Assembly: GCF_035222375.1 (NCBI RefSeq) | Contig: NC_085888.1 | Span: forward strand, 992,001 to 1,056,000 | DNA from: Podospora pseudocomata | Taxonomy: Eukaryota; Ascomycota; Sordariomycetes; Sordariales; Podosporaceae | DNA: 64,000 nt | Reading direction: 5' to 3' | Shown: positions 46,501 to 56,483 of the stretch, one piece after another | Position numbering within the stretch: the first letter of the stretch is position 1 | Layout: each line of letters opens with the position of its first letter | Position numbers and translations under genes: made by a program | Notes under the pieces: model-generated | Told to the model about the DNA's origin: nothing | Database searches by the model: none | The model's input: only the letters and a program-made list of their open reading frames with translations

Positions 46501-49030
46501 CATCCTTTGCCATGCTGATGGCACGCGAGACGTTCCACATGTAGTCTCGGCCGTCCACAAGCCACTGGGCATAGGCCCCAGTGCGAACAGGGGCAAAGCT
46601 GCCAAACCGATTGTGCAGGTGCCATGGCGTGTTCTTCAGCATCTCCACGATGGACTCCTCAAATTGCTGAATGAGGTGCTGATTCGGGGAGAACAACTTG
46701 ACCTTTCGCTCCGAGGTAAGGATCTTGAGAGTATGGTGCTTGGCCACAGGGCGGGGAGCCGTCAAGTCGAGATTTTCAACATCATCCTCTCTATCCTTGT
46801 CCTTGCCGGTAAGCTCCTTGCCCTTGGTGTTCTTCGATATGAGCTTGAACTTGGGATCAACGAGGTAGACGTCGTAGATATTCATATTCTCCGGGGACTC
46901 AACGCAGACGATATAACTTTGACGCACAAGGAACCATTTCCGACTGTGTCTAGCAATCACCTTTCCTGGCGTCAAAACCCGTCGAAAGTCGAGTCCCTTG
47001 GAGGACTGAATGTGCAGGTAGCATTCTTTCCCGTGATAGCTGCCTTCTGCAGCAAGGCGCACACCAAGGGCAGAGAGTTCGAGGAAGCGGCAGAGACGGT
47101 TGCTATCCGCGCGGAACATGAGCCAGCGAATCATGTCTTGAAGATACTTTTCCAGCGTCCTCTGTTGCCGCTCAACGTAGCGTCTCTTGGCCACACTGGG
47201 GTCCAAAGCACTGGCACCAAGATCGGCCATGGATCCGAGCGCTGAGGTCTTTCGTCGAGCACCCAGGTACGACATGCGTGAGCGCTTTTTCCGAATCGGG
47301 GCGTCGATATCAGTCCCTTCCTGAATAGTAGCTTCGCCTGCTGTTAGCTCCCCGGCCGTCTCTTCAGCCCTATCGTTGTTATTAACAAGCGGGTTGGGCG
47401 TAAGCTGGCTGTTCGGAGCATCCTCCTCGTCAGACTCATCCAAGCCTCTCACTCCACGAAGGTAGGGAAAGGCAGACAAAGGAAAGCTGGGCTGTTTTGG
47501 TCTCGCCCCTTGATGAATGGAAGGCAACTTCTCGTTCCCTAGCGTCAACTTATACTTCCAATGAAGGTTGAGAATGTCCTTGATGGTGCGGTGGATGGTC
47601 CACTTCATCTGACTTGGACCACTGCCGTACTCGAGCTCGATTTCAAAGAGCCAATGTCTCTCACTGTCCTTCTCTTGGCTTGGCGTACTACTCTTGACTT
47701 TAAGCCTCAACTGCTCGAGCAGCACGGGGATCCTCTTGTTACCATGCTCGTCCCGCTGTATCATGCTTGCCAGCATCAAGACAGCGGGGGTAACCGCCCG
47801 TAGTTCGGCCATGAGCTCTGCTGATTTGGCAAAGTCAAACTGCTCGTCTGGCTTTTTGCGCAGCAGCTTCAAGGCACCTTTAACTTGTTTCCATTTTTGT
47901 GCACTGAACGTACTGGCTCGTTCGGTTCCGAAAAAGGGCCTTCTGGGGCTGATGGCATCCCCATCACTGACGCCACCACCGCCACCGCCGAGGGCCGAAA
48001 ATCTTCTGAAATGATGGCCAACCCTCGAACCTCCTGGGCTTTCGGCTTCTTCCCCGTCATCATGACCACCTCTTGAAGACCATGGCGTAACTCTTCTGGG
48101 GGCCCGTGCATTAGTCAGGCGGTCACGACCTTCACCCTCGGATACAACGCCATGGTCGTCTACGCCTCCCAACGTTGCACGTCGCAAAAGCCCTCCAAAC
48201 CTCCCGTACCCAGCGGCGGCAGTATCCTGGCTTCCCACACCAACTTGAGGCGTGTTGGGCGTCGAATATGAGTCCATTCTGGGTCTCCGGATCCGTCTCT
48301 TCTTTCGTTGTTTACCCTTCGCAGCTCCGCCAACCGTCTCATCGGCAGTTTCCTCGGCATCTGCATCAACATCACTACCTTCATCTGCCGCGCGAGGTAT
48401 TCTTGGTGGATTACGGAGTGCTGTTGGCGAACTTGCGGTGGATGGGAGTTCCGAAGGACCGGCACCAGGTGTCCTCGGGGTATGCGATCCGCCAGTGCCT
48501 TTCAAGTCCTTGAGTATGGCAATGAAACCCGAGCCACGGAGCTTTCCAAAGGCTTCGCGGGTGTCCCAAGAACCCTGCCTCGAGTGTGCTGTTATTTGGT
48601 CTGGCGCGAAGTCATCCTGGGTGAATTGTACGCTTCTTCGGTTTGAATTCGACAAAGTGAACTCGGATGTGTCCAGTAGGTCGGATGGGCCTGAGGCAGC
48701 GGATTTGGGGGGGTTCTCAATATTGAGAGCGGACGGTATGGGCCCATTGCCATAGCCAGCCGCAGGGGGAGATTGTCGGTCATGGGCAACCCCCCCATTC
48801 AAGTAATCTGTAGGCTCGTTCTCGGCAATGCTCTGCCCACGTAGGGAATTCGGTCTCGTCGCCGGGCGGGTAGCAAAATCGACATGGTCGGACAGCAATG
48901 GTGATGAGTGAGTGTGGAGGAGTTTGGCTTGGGGGATGGTGGGCAATTCGTCGAGCGTGCCGGAGGAGAGGGTCGTCTTTGCTTCCTTTCGAGGCGTGCC
49001 CGAAGGCTCAAGCCGGGGGGTATCCGTCAT
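43511..49030 (-). CDS. SPO14: Phospholipase D (PX-PH type, Spo14/PLD1 family)
   Basis: Hydrolyses phosphatidylcholine to phosphatidic acid and choline on membranes; roles in secretion, sporulation and hyphal growth are known in the family. Single uninterrupted exon, 1839 aa. Residues 1-~390 are disordered Ser/Pro/Gly-rich. A PX-like region at ~440-580 contains WLFEIELEYGSGPSQMKWTI and HRTIKDILNLHWKYKL. A PH-like region at ~640-780 contains CYLHIQSSKGLDF and SRKWFLVRQSYIVCVESPEN. The two catalytic HKD motifs are HHEKIVIVDHDIAFVGGIDL (~930) and HAKCIIVDDRVALIGSANIN (~1237), the latter followed by ERSMLGNRDSE. The intervening FVYMENQFFITST is also conserved. The long C-terminal tail is Ser/Pro/Gly-rich before a conserved end, FPYDWLVVEETNGNWLFQVD. 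Exceptionally intron-poor for its length. Yeast symbol by homology. Confidence 0.95.
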   Translation of the reverse strand: MTDTPRLEPSGTPRKEAKTTLSSGTLDELPTIPQAKLLHTHSSPLLSDHVDFATRPATRPNSLRGQSIAENEPTDYLNGGVAHDRQSPPAAGYGNGPIPSALNIENPPKSAASGPSDLLDTSEFTLSNSNRRSVQFTQDDFAPDQITAHSRQGSWDTREAFGKLRGSGFIAILKDLKGTGGSHTPRTPGAGPSELPSTASSPTALRNPPRIPRAADEGSDVDADAEETADETVGGAAKGKQRKKRRIRRPRMDSYSTPNTPQVGVGSQDTAAAGYGRFGGLLRRATLGGVDDHGVVSEGEGRDRLTNARAPRRVTPWSSRGGHDDGEEAESPGGSRVGHHFRRFSALGGGGGGVSDGDAISPRRPFFGTERASTFSAQKWKQVKGALKLLRKKPDEQFDFAKSAELMAELRAVTPAVLMLASMIQRDEHGNKRIPVLLEQLRLKVKSSTPSQEKDSERHWLFEIELEYGSGPSQMKWTIHRTIKDILNLHWKYKLTLGNEKLPSIHQGARPKQPSFPLSAFPYLRGVRGLDESDEEDAPNSQLTPNPLVNNNDRAEETAGELTAGEATIQEGTDIDAPIRKKRSRMSYLGARRKTSALGSMADLGASALDPSVAKRRYVERQQRTLEKYLQDMIRWLMFRADSNRLCRFLELSALGVRLAAEGSYHGKECYLHIQSSKGLDFRRVLTPGKVIARHSRKWFLVRQSYIVCVESPENMNIYDVYLVDPKFKLISKNTKGKELTGKDKDREDDVENLDLTAPRPVAKHHTLKILTSERKVKLFSPNQHLIQQFEESIVEMLKNTPWHLHNRFGSFAPVRTGAYAQWLVDGRDYMWNVSRAISMAKDVIYIHDWWLSPELYMRRPACISQKWRLDRLLQRKAAEGVKVFVIVYRNVEAAIPIDSEYTKFSLLNLHPNIFVQRSPHQFKKNQFFFAHHEKIVIVDHDIAFVGGIDLCFGRWDCPQHPVVDDKPTGFEPQEGQPRDAEHVQLFPGKDYSNPRVRDFFRLNEPYEEMYDRSRIPRMPWHDIAMQVVGQPARDLTRHFVQRWNYVRRGRKPTRPTPFLLPPPDCNPEELEAVGLNGTCEVQILRSASTWSLGIEDTEQSIHLAYIKMIEDSDHFVYMENQFFITSTETLNSKMVNGIGDALVRRIIRAHENDEDWRAVILIPLMPGFQNEVNEQDGTSVRLILQCQYRSICRGEHSIFGRLKAAGIDPEDYIQFFCLRQWGKMSNGMLTTEMLYIHAKCIIVDDRVALIGSANINERSMLGNRDSEAAAIVRDTDMIWSTMAGRPYQVGRFAHTLRLRLMREHLGLDVDEILEEERQADLDQAEAFEAEMDRIYSDESDGLSPVAESSRRRSSARPEPLNIPSRKNASDHQDTDPEKPVGRGRSSSRVSKGKGSADGLRIDIPQAGKHKVEVEGLGADHWKAAQEEGLRQGRDSVIVNDREVLVHDVLSGGRGTIDSPKQAHQLRRPSAVTSRDEGGIDNDGIPPMPPFDRRTTEQLGLPRANQLPTLPMVDDTDIGGPPVHTDAGGRLSFGPAHTLPIDIKLVDVHKDCMRDPLNTAFYDEVWSRVAENNTRIYRRVFRCMPDSEATNWAEYKEFDAYNQRFKESMDFHRSDEESEKPPMSHAAAQAGGGGAGIGAPGPATASHAAAEKLASPLGNAVRDALSHNEPNKDTVLDEKRGMQENDYGQDNSWGDMNPDPEKSVDPLDTGNHPTNSSHDHLPQTEKLDVVKSRERRATFSNQEKPPKTGDSTASAANTDANGNSVKPVGSQRRPRRRTTTRGSRKGFSPTDDMLNRVDAEELLTMTQGALVQFPYDWLVVEETNGNWLFQVDQVAPLAI

Positions 49031-50157
49031 GCTTCTTTTTCAAGTTGTAGTCTTTTCTGTGGCAAGAAGACAAGCCGGCGGTTCGTGAAGATGATGGGGG
49101 CCTCAATAGCGAAGCATGGGTTGGTGGGTTGTTCGCAACGTCTCGGATTCGCGCGGCACGGATTGTTCGAGGGGAACGTGGGCGTAGGGGATGACTTCTT
49201 CGCTAGATTAGAGATGGTGTGTCGGTACAGCGGCGCGTGGTGCGCGTCAGTGGCATGCGTCTTGATGCAGGTTGTGGAACTGGAGTGGAAGGTTCAACGT
49301 TTCCCGATTCAAGGAACCTGAAAGCTAGAAACCAAGAAAGCAACTAAAATGGCCTGCTCCTACACTAGTGTTGGCTGGCTAGTAACAGGAGGACGGTAGG
49401 ACGGCAAGAAGCAGGCTGCGATCGATGTGCAGTTTTCAATAGAATAAGGTAAAGATGGGGATGCAACCAAACTTTCCAGTTTCCAGCCAACACCTTCACT
49501 TCTTCACCAGGAACATCGCATTCCCACAGCCGCGGGATGGACGTGATGGCACCTGACGTTGGGTGCATCGACAGGGGTGTAACAGCGGGAAATAACCTAC
49601 AATTTACTGACCCCTTCCATCGGGCCCCACGCCTCTGGGCTGCCCCATGTTTCATCATTTCCAGCGACATCATCCAAATCTCGACAGCCTGGAACTCAAG
49701 TGCTGGTTGGGATGGCCTGGCACGCAAAATTGGCCCAATTACGGCCGGGTAAGGTATTCATGCAGCTGCAGCATTTTCCAGTTCAGATGGCAGCTCCCAC
49801 TTGCTGAGGTCAGTAAGATCATAGGTCTTACGGAGATAAAAGGTATCTCTGGTGTATCTAGTCATAGTCATGGAAAACAATATAATGTCACCAAAGCTGT
49901 AAAGAAATAGGGACATGAAATTGACATACGTAGCACCTTTGCTTGAAGATGTCGCTGAAGAAACAAAGTGGTACCGAAGCCGCGGCTGACAACCTCGGAG
50001 CTGGGCCAGTGTGCGCTAGCAAGGGTGCCCCTCCACGACATCCAAGAGGCGGGGTCTCAAATTCGCGTCTCAAACGGCTTCAAACGCGTCGGAGCTCCAG
50101 AAATCGACATCATCGTTGTATCTTCCCATTAAACACTATCCCGCCGATGCCACCACC
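49031..50157. other. Divergent intergenic region PLD-gamma-tubulin
   Basis: Holds two divergent promoters. Overlapping short frames (for example 49365-49727 minus, 49537-49752 plus) have no domain. Nothing else seen. Confidence 0.55.
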
Positions 50158-51673
50158 ATGCCAAGAGAAATAATCACCATTCAGGCAGGCCAGTGCGGCA
50201 ACAGCAGTCAGTATTTCCATTCTTTATGCCATATCCTGTTCATGTCGTCCCCAGACTAACAGTCCATCTACCACAGTTGGCAGTCAGTTTTGGCAGCAGC
50301 TATGCCAGGAGCACGGCATCAGTCAGGACGGCAACCTCGAGGACTTTGCAACCGAGGGCGGCGATCGAAAAGATGTCTTTTATTACCAGAGTGACGATAC
50401 CCGGTACATCCCAAGAGCTATCCTAATCGATCTGGAGCCACGAGTTATCCACGGCATCCAAACAGGCCCATACAGAAACATATACAACCCTGAGAACTTT
50501 TATGTGGGCAAGAATGGTGTAGGGGCCGGAAACAACTGGGGCGATGGGTACCAGACGGGAGAGTTAGTGCACGAGGAGATCATGGAGATGATCGACCGGG
50601 AAGCTGACGGCAGTGATTCTCTCGAGGGCTTCATGATGCTGCATTCGATCGCCGGAGGCACAGGCTCAGGCTTGGGTTCCTTCCTACTTGAAAGGTTAAA
50701 CGACAGATTCCCCAAGAAGATCATCCAGACATACTCCGTATTTCCCGACACGACAAACTCCGGCGACGTGGTGGTACACCCATACAACAGCATGCTCACC
50801 ATGAGACGCCTCACCCAAAATGCCGATTCAGTGGTTGTCCTCGACAACGGAGCTCTCTCCCACATCGCAGCAGACAGACTTCACATGCAAGAGCCCTCCT
50901 TCCAACAAACAAACCAGCTGGTATCGACCGTCATGTCGGCCAGCACCACCACCCTCCGCTACCCAGGTTACATGCACAATGATCTTGTCAGCATCCTCGC
51001 ATCTCTCATCCCGACCCCACGTTGCCACTTCCTCATGACTTCTTACACACCCTTCACCGGTGATCAAGTCGAACAGGCCAAGACAGTCCGCAAGACCACC
51101 GTTCTGGACGTCATGCGTCGTCTCTTGCAGCCCAAGAACCGCATGGTATCGACCGTGCCTGGCAAAAAGAGTTGCTACATTTCCATCTTGAACGTCATTC
51201 AAGGAGAAGTTGACCCGACAGACGTCCACAAGAGTTTGCTGCGTATCCGTGAACGTCGTCTTGCCACTTTCATTCCGTGGGGTCCCGCCAGTATTCAAGT
51301 GGCTCTGACCAAGAGAAGCCCATACATCCCCATGGCACACCGTGTCAGCGGTCTAATGTTGGCCAATCACACGAGCATCGCAACTGTAGGTATTCTCCAT
51401 ATGTTGAAACAGATATCTCCGTATCTAATGTTATCACAGCTTTTCAAAAGAATTTACCGCCAATATGATGGCATGAGAAAACGCAATGCCTTCTTGGAGG
51501 GCTACAAGAAGACGGCTCCCTTTGCTGACAACCTCAGCGAGTTCGATGAGGCTCGAGAGGTCGTCACAGATCTCATTGCCGAGTACGAGGCCGCCGAAGA
51601 CGCCAACTATCTCAACCCCGATGTTAGCAACGAAAATCCCGCCTCGGCTGAAGTGGACAAGAGGATGGGTTAA
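50158..51673 (+). CDS. Gamma-tubulin
   Basis: GTP-binding tubulin that nucleates microtubules at spindle pole bodies within the gamma-tubulin complex. Exons 50158-50206, 50277-51385 and 51440-51673 give 463 aa. The N-terminus is [16 protein letters not shown] then [15 protein letters not shown]. The GTP loop is [19 protein letters not shown], and [20 protein letters not shown] and [20 protein letters not shown] are gamma-type. The C-terminus ends [20 protein letters not shown] then a short basic end. Intron 2 (54 bp, GTAGGT...TCACAG) is a multiple of three and contains no in-frame stop, so an unspliced message would insert 18 residues between T and LFKRI. Family alignment shows the insert is absent elsewhere. 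Fungal homologs are called mipA or TUB4. Confidence 0.95.
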
Positions 51674-52063
51674 TCGAGGTTCTTTTCACGAGGTGGCGGT
51701 TTCCCACAATGTATGAGTGATGGATGGATGGCTATGGTTGTGCAATTTTAGGCGCTCAGGGGTTCCATAGGGACAGGGAGCGAGCATGCATCTGTGTAAG
51801 TAACGCTCTTGTTCCTGTTTTGAGATGACTTGAATGAGAGCTACGGATGGAACAATACTATTACATATTCTCACATCTGAAAGACGTCGCCAAATGACCT
51901 TCCTGATGTCAGGTCATCATTGTTGCGCTACCTAACACCATGTCACGAGTGACCGTTCGTATGGCTGGCAGACTGCGAACGCGGACAATGAGGCCGACAC
52001 TGAGTATTTGGCTATTATAAATACCCTTCAGTTCTCGGCTTTTCCTACCAGTGGAATGGCAAG
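51674..52063. other. Spacer after gamma-tubulin
   Basis: 3' region of the gamma-tubulin gene and start of the accessory interval. No gene supported. Confidence 0.5.
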
Positions 52064-52255
52064 TCAACTCGACCAGCAAATACCAGCGGGCCATGAGTAC
52101 TCGTCAAGTTGAGTACCGGGAGCACTGGTCCCACGGATATACCCCTTCTCATCACCCACCTTAATATACCCAATCCTATTCTTACGACGACCGCCTTTCT
52201 TCGCGATTTCGCACTTACGCTTCCCATCCGCGTCCCGCCCATGGTCATCAATCAC
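52064..52255 (-). pseudogene. Fragment resembling a NucA/NucB-type nuclease C-terminus
   Basis: A short minus-strand frame reads DDHGRDADGKRKCEIAKKGG then RRKNRIGYIKVGDEKGYIRG and QLDEYSWPAG. The basic stretch followed by DEY-P/W resembles the end of NucA/NucB-like secreted nucleases. Only about 64 residues are present, with no start codon or domain core, so it looks like a relic. The family assignment is weak and it is treated as a fossil. Confidence 0.25.
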
Positions 52256-52263
52256 AGCTCGAC

Positions 52264-53300
52264 ATGTACCCTCTGACTACTGCACCATGCTTCTATCACC
52301 AAGCTGTGCTCTTATATCCCATTGGACCGCAGTATCCTTATTACCATTCGCCACCATACAGCCCGACCCCTTTGTCTGCTTTTCACTCACCATCAACTAG
52401 CTACAACATCCCCTTTCCGCCGAGTCCGCTGTCTAGCTGTTATTCAGCATCGACAGAAATTTCCCTCCACCCTTTTCGCCGAGTCCCCTTTCTGACTACC
52501 ATTCTCACGGCCGACCCTCCCGGGCGGGGCTTACACAGCGGTTCCTGCAAGCACCGCAACCAAACCATGCTTCATCAAGAATAACGTCGCTGAGAAGACA
52601 AGCATTCACGAGCTCAAGATGGGGGACATCAACACCAGGCACGGCACCACAACTAGCACACCCCAGAGCACGCCATGCAGTCCCCCTCCTCGGGATGAGC
52701 GTAGAGGGCATCGGGAATCATTGGAATTGGTGGTAGAAGAAATCAGCGACGAATTATGTCTCAGAAACCCCGGACGGGAGATATGGCTCGCCTCTAAGCC
52801 AACGGAGATCAAGCGTTGGCGGTGTGGATACAATCTCAACGCAGACAACATGCGTCGCGAGCCCAAGCCCACACGAACTCCCCAAAACGCCTGCGTCAAG
52901 CACTAAAGGCCATCCACAAAAGGCGATACCAAGAAGGAAACCAGTCCCGGCCCCAGTCTCAAACGTCAGCCCAGCACAGCCAAAGATTATACGAATGAAA
53001 CCAGTCCCTCCACCGATGCCAAAGGCCAAGCCAGCACAACCAAAGATCAAAATCGAAAAACCTCTCTGTTTTTACAGCAACGAGAAGGGCAATTTTCTAG
53101 CGAGGTATATCCACTATCTGGAGGGTATACACGGCCGGGTTTTCTTCAGAGTGGTGGAGGATGACGAAACAGCTATGTGGCTGGCAGCTGGTTTTGCGCT
53201 TAACAAGTCAGCGCAATGGCAAAGCTGGGAAAGCTGAGTGAAATGCCTGTGGAAGAGGTGTTGGGGTACGTTCAACGCATATACCCAGGTGAGGTTGTAG
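52264..53300 (+). pseudogene. Locus A: decayed member of a Pro/Ser-rich gene family
   Basis: Coding-like pieces in changing frames: MYPLTTAPCFYHQAVLLYPI from 52264, MGDINTRHGTTTSTPQ from 52619, and a Lys/Pro repeat segment from 52824. That segment reads KPVPAPVSNVSPAQPK, MKPVPPPMPKAKPAQPK. It leads into FLARYIHYLEGIHGRVFFRV then EDDETAMWLAAGF, and in another frame LSEMPVEEVLGYVQRIYP. The last two blocks match locus B (RYTSDLEGIQGIVGVAVVEN then MPVGEVLKIRQPHP), which shows that A and B are related. A stop at 52734-52736 lies in the Lys/Pro frame and a frame change separates the two conserved blocks. No known domain. Function unknown; it may retain unrecognised introns, but as read it is broken. 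Confidence 0.45.
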
Positions 53301-53940
53301 AGTCAAATGGATGTTAAGACTCAGGGTTGAAACGCAGGAGACGAGATAATTTAGGTCTCCGGTGTATGAGCTGGCTGTGTATCGGGTGCCGTATCAGGTT
53401 GGTGATAATGGGTATTATCAGAGCTACCTATATGGACTCGGTAAGCTCAAATTAGTCAGGTTACTACCATTGAAGGGTAGGTATTAGTGTTGTGGGCTTG
53501 TTACTGATACGCTTGTGCTTTTTAATTTCTCGCACAGAACAGGCAAAGATGGATGGAATTTGAAGTCATTGGGGGTCTGTTTGATGTTTCATAATCGCGG
53601 TTGGAGGGCTGACAGTCCGGTACTTGCTGGCAAAAATTGTATATCTGGGATATCGAGCACGTTCATAGATATCTTTTACAGAGATTGCCTAGGTAAAGAA
53701 TAGAATATGATGCAATTACACCTCAATCTGTTACTCTTTCACGTTTAACAATTGTGACTTGCTAAACAGCCCGGTCAAACTCCCACGCCCCGATAAAATA
53801 GTTGATATTGCTGGTTGGTAAAACCTGTAACAATTATCAGCTTACACCTTTTTAAGTAGAATAGACCTGTTGGTGACTCTTTCAGGCGTATTAAATACTT
53901 TTCGACGCCTATTTGGTGTCATTTATTTGTCTAGAACGTG
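53301..53940. other. Spacer within the accessory interval
   Basis: A plus-strand frame at 53515-53703 (62 aa) has no domain. Continuation of locus A into this stretch (for example VYELAVYRVPYQ near 53360) is possible but unproven. Confidence 0.35.
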
Positions 53941-54260
53941 GCTCCTAAGGGTGTCCTGCTCTGAGATGAAGAGCTCTATGGCTGCATGTCTTTGGTGTTG
54001 ACCAGAGCCTCAAAGGAGTCAATGCATATTACATGAATACTCGATAACACAGGTACGGAGGGAAGATGCTCAAACGCAAAGAGACATCACCTCATGTATT
54101 TCCAGCCTCATTTCTGGTGATTAACAACAGCACAGCTGACACCAAATCGCCTCACGTAGTCGGACCATTTTAGCGCTCGAAACAGGGTGTGCCGGGAGGT
54201 CGTTCACATGGCTGACAACCTTTTGGGGGGCAATACATGATGCCGGCCTTTGACGACTAT
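53941..54260. repeat. Diverged repeat module, copy 1 (upstream of locus B)
   Basis: The segment around 54101 (TCCAGCCTCATTTCTGGTGA, then AACAGCACAGCTGACACCAA and TCGAAACAGGGTGTGC) matches one around 56190. The matched stretch covers roughly 130 bp, with perhaps 70% identity judged by eye. It precedes a related gene in both places. Confidence 0.55.
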
Positions 54261-54489
54261 AAGATACGCTTCTCCCTCGTGCTTTCCCTCCTCTCTGGAG
54301 AAACCAAACCCTGTGCAAGACAGTTGCTGCCTTTCAGGGAGCAGCTGAGCATAAAAACATAATTGTTCCTTTACCTCATCATAATTTTGTACGAGAAATG
54401 GGATAATATTCAAAAGCGGGCTCACAGAGTCATGCTCTCCACTGGCATTATAAAGGACAAGCATCCACCACGGTCAAGAGAGTGGACAA

Positions 54490-55565
54490 TGATCGACGAT
54501 TTCTACAATCAGTCAAGCACACAGTTGATCCCGCAAACCCCTCCTCGCAGGCGTAGTCACCATTCGGACACCTTCTATATCGTCTGGCATCTCTAGGAAG
54601 ACAGCTAAGCAGGCGTCTCGCCAAGCCTCAAGAGAGTCAAACAACACACGCAGCATTGCCAGCAACTACAGCAGAACTGCTTCCCCGTACCCGGGATATG
54701 CTCAACAGCATTGACCTCGTCCTCACAGCTCCAACCCCTATCCGAGATCTGCTTGTCATCATCAGCCATCACCCCTGACTGTTTCCCTTGTTAGTACTTC
54801 ATACTCGCCCCTCGACTTCGATATCTCACCCGTTTCTCCCTATGCTCAAAGTTCCCCGTCCGTTCGGAGCTCTCCAACCAGCGGACACTTGCCATCAACA
54901 GGGTAAATTTACCAGAAGGGTCAGGGGAGACAAAGAAATCCATACAACGATATGCCTGTGCTGGGTCAACCAGTGCCAAAGAAGCCAACGGGGTCAACAT
55001 CGCCGCCAACTATAATTGTGACACCTCCTGACAACCAAATCCCACCACAAAGTCATCCTTTAACGGACAACAACCGAGATGTCAATGCCATGAATTCCCA
55101 TTTGAACCGCCTAGTTCGCGATGAAACATTGGCGGATCCTATCAAGAGGTACGGTTCGGCGGTCAGGCACGAAAGGTCAATTTTCAACAGTTCAAATTTG
55201 TCTCCAGCTCCAATGCCTGCGTTGGAAGCTAGATACGACCCAAAAGATTGGACATACTGGAAGCCAGATGGACAGATCGTAGAGTTCGGAAAAGTCTCTA
55301 CTTATCTCCTGCCAAGAGCGAAGTCTCTTCCTCCTAACTAGATATACGAGCGACCTCGAAGGAATACAGGGGATTGTTGGGGTTGCAGTGGTGGAGAATG
55401 ATGTACTGGCATGGCAGCTTCGAACATTTTCAGGTGTTTTTCCCGAGACGGTGAATAGTCTTGAATACAAGCACATGCCCGTCGGAGAGGTTCTCAAAAT
55501 ACGCCAGCCGCACCCACCCAGCAAGATATCTAGGGCCTATTTCAGGTACTCAAATACCACCTGAA
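54490..55565 (+). pseudogene. Locus B: decayed Pro/Ser-rich paralog
   Basis: One frame from about 54561 to 55341 reads continuously like protein: SGISRKTAKQASRQASRESN, SPLDFDISPVSPYAQSSPSV, MPVLGQPVPKKPTGSTSPPT (ATG 54952) and DWTYWKPDGQIVEFG. It is broken by TGA at 54712-54714 and TAA at 54904-54906. Both fit a C-to-T change of CGA and CAA. A second conserved part at ~55343-55565 lies in another frame: RYTSDLEGIQGIVGVAVVEN, FPETVNSLEYKHMPVGEVLK and ISRAYFRYSNTT. That part corresponds to locus A. An upstream piece, MIDDFYNQSSTQLIPQTPPR (54490), lies in a different frame. Part of the frame change could be an intron. No known domain. Confidence 0.5.
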
Positions 55566-55589
55566 CGCGAATTTCCATCGAAAAAACCA

Positions 55590-55778
55590 GAAACATGCCT
55601 ACTGCACGCAAAGATAGGCCTCCTAAACGCAAACCTCTACCTTCCACTTCTGGGTCTTCGTCGGCTACGTATGGAAACCCTTATAGAAGTGACACTTGCG
55701 GGTCTTACTCTCTACGATGATCTGGCCGGGTCAGAAGCTCAGCTACATTGGGTGGAATTGGAGTGGCAGATTCCATAG
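55590..55778 (+). pseudogene. Small related fragment after locus B
   Basis: A frame starting MPTARKDRPPKRKPLPSTSG at 55594, ending near 55719, has the same Lys/Pro/Ser style as the family N-termini. In an overlapping frame, TLIEVTLAGLTLYDDLAGSE and LHWVELEWQIP end at 55778. It is too short to assign and is probably a leftover of the same family. Confidence 0.3.
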
Positions 55779-56010
55779 ACAATATCTTTAATGTTAGAAT
55801 GTTATATATTCACGACCCTAGAAGTTAGACAATGATGGCCACCTCATCAATGTCTCCAGGAGGCTAAATAACACTGGTCAAGCTCGAATACGCAGGATAT
55901 ATATTTTTAGTTCCACTGAAATTTCGAGAATTCTTTTGAGATGTTTCACAACCCTTTAATGAGGTGCCTTATGATTTTCACTACTCACCCCTAGCACACC
56001 ACGACTGAGC

Positions 56011-56350
56011 TTCATGGTAGCCTCACAGTAGGGCTTGTGATATTGACCAAGACATCTAACATCACCCGACAGTCATTTAAGAGGCTAGGGCAATAACGTG
56101 ACATGTAGTCCATCATACATGTTGATAGGAATAAATTGCTAAGCTCGAACGGAAGATATTTAAGATTTATAGGCACCTTCTTATATATCTCCAGCCTGAT
56201 ATCTGGTCACAGTACACAGCACAGCTGACGTCAAGGAGCTCACGCGGTTGAATCACATTCACACATTCGAAACACGGTGTTTGCAGGTCACTGCTCATAT
56301 GACTCACATGAACATTAGGTTCAGATCAGCAATCATATCTGATCTTCGCC
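56011..56350. repeat. Diverged repeat module, copy 2 (upstream of locus C)
   Basis: Partner of the module at 53941-54260. CCAGCCTGATATCTGG and ACAGCACAGCTGACGTCAAG then TTCGAAACACGGTGTTTGC are the best-conserved parts. The offset between copies is about 2.09 kb. Confidence 0.55.
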
Positions 56351-56483
56351 ACGCCTGTGAGGATATCAATACTCAGCTTCCCTTCCCGGCTTTCCCTTAT
56401 TGTTGGGAAATACGAGACAACTATCCCCTGGTTTTTGTGTTGTCCAGGAGCAGACACACCGCACTGCCGATAGCTCGAAGAAA

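Noticed and set aside
45782-47245. 487-aa plus-strand frame inside the phospholipase D gene
   Set aside because: Antisense shadow; the opposite strand carries the HKD motifs and full domain order.
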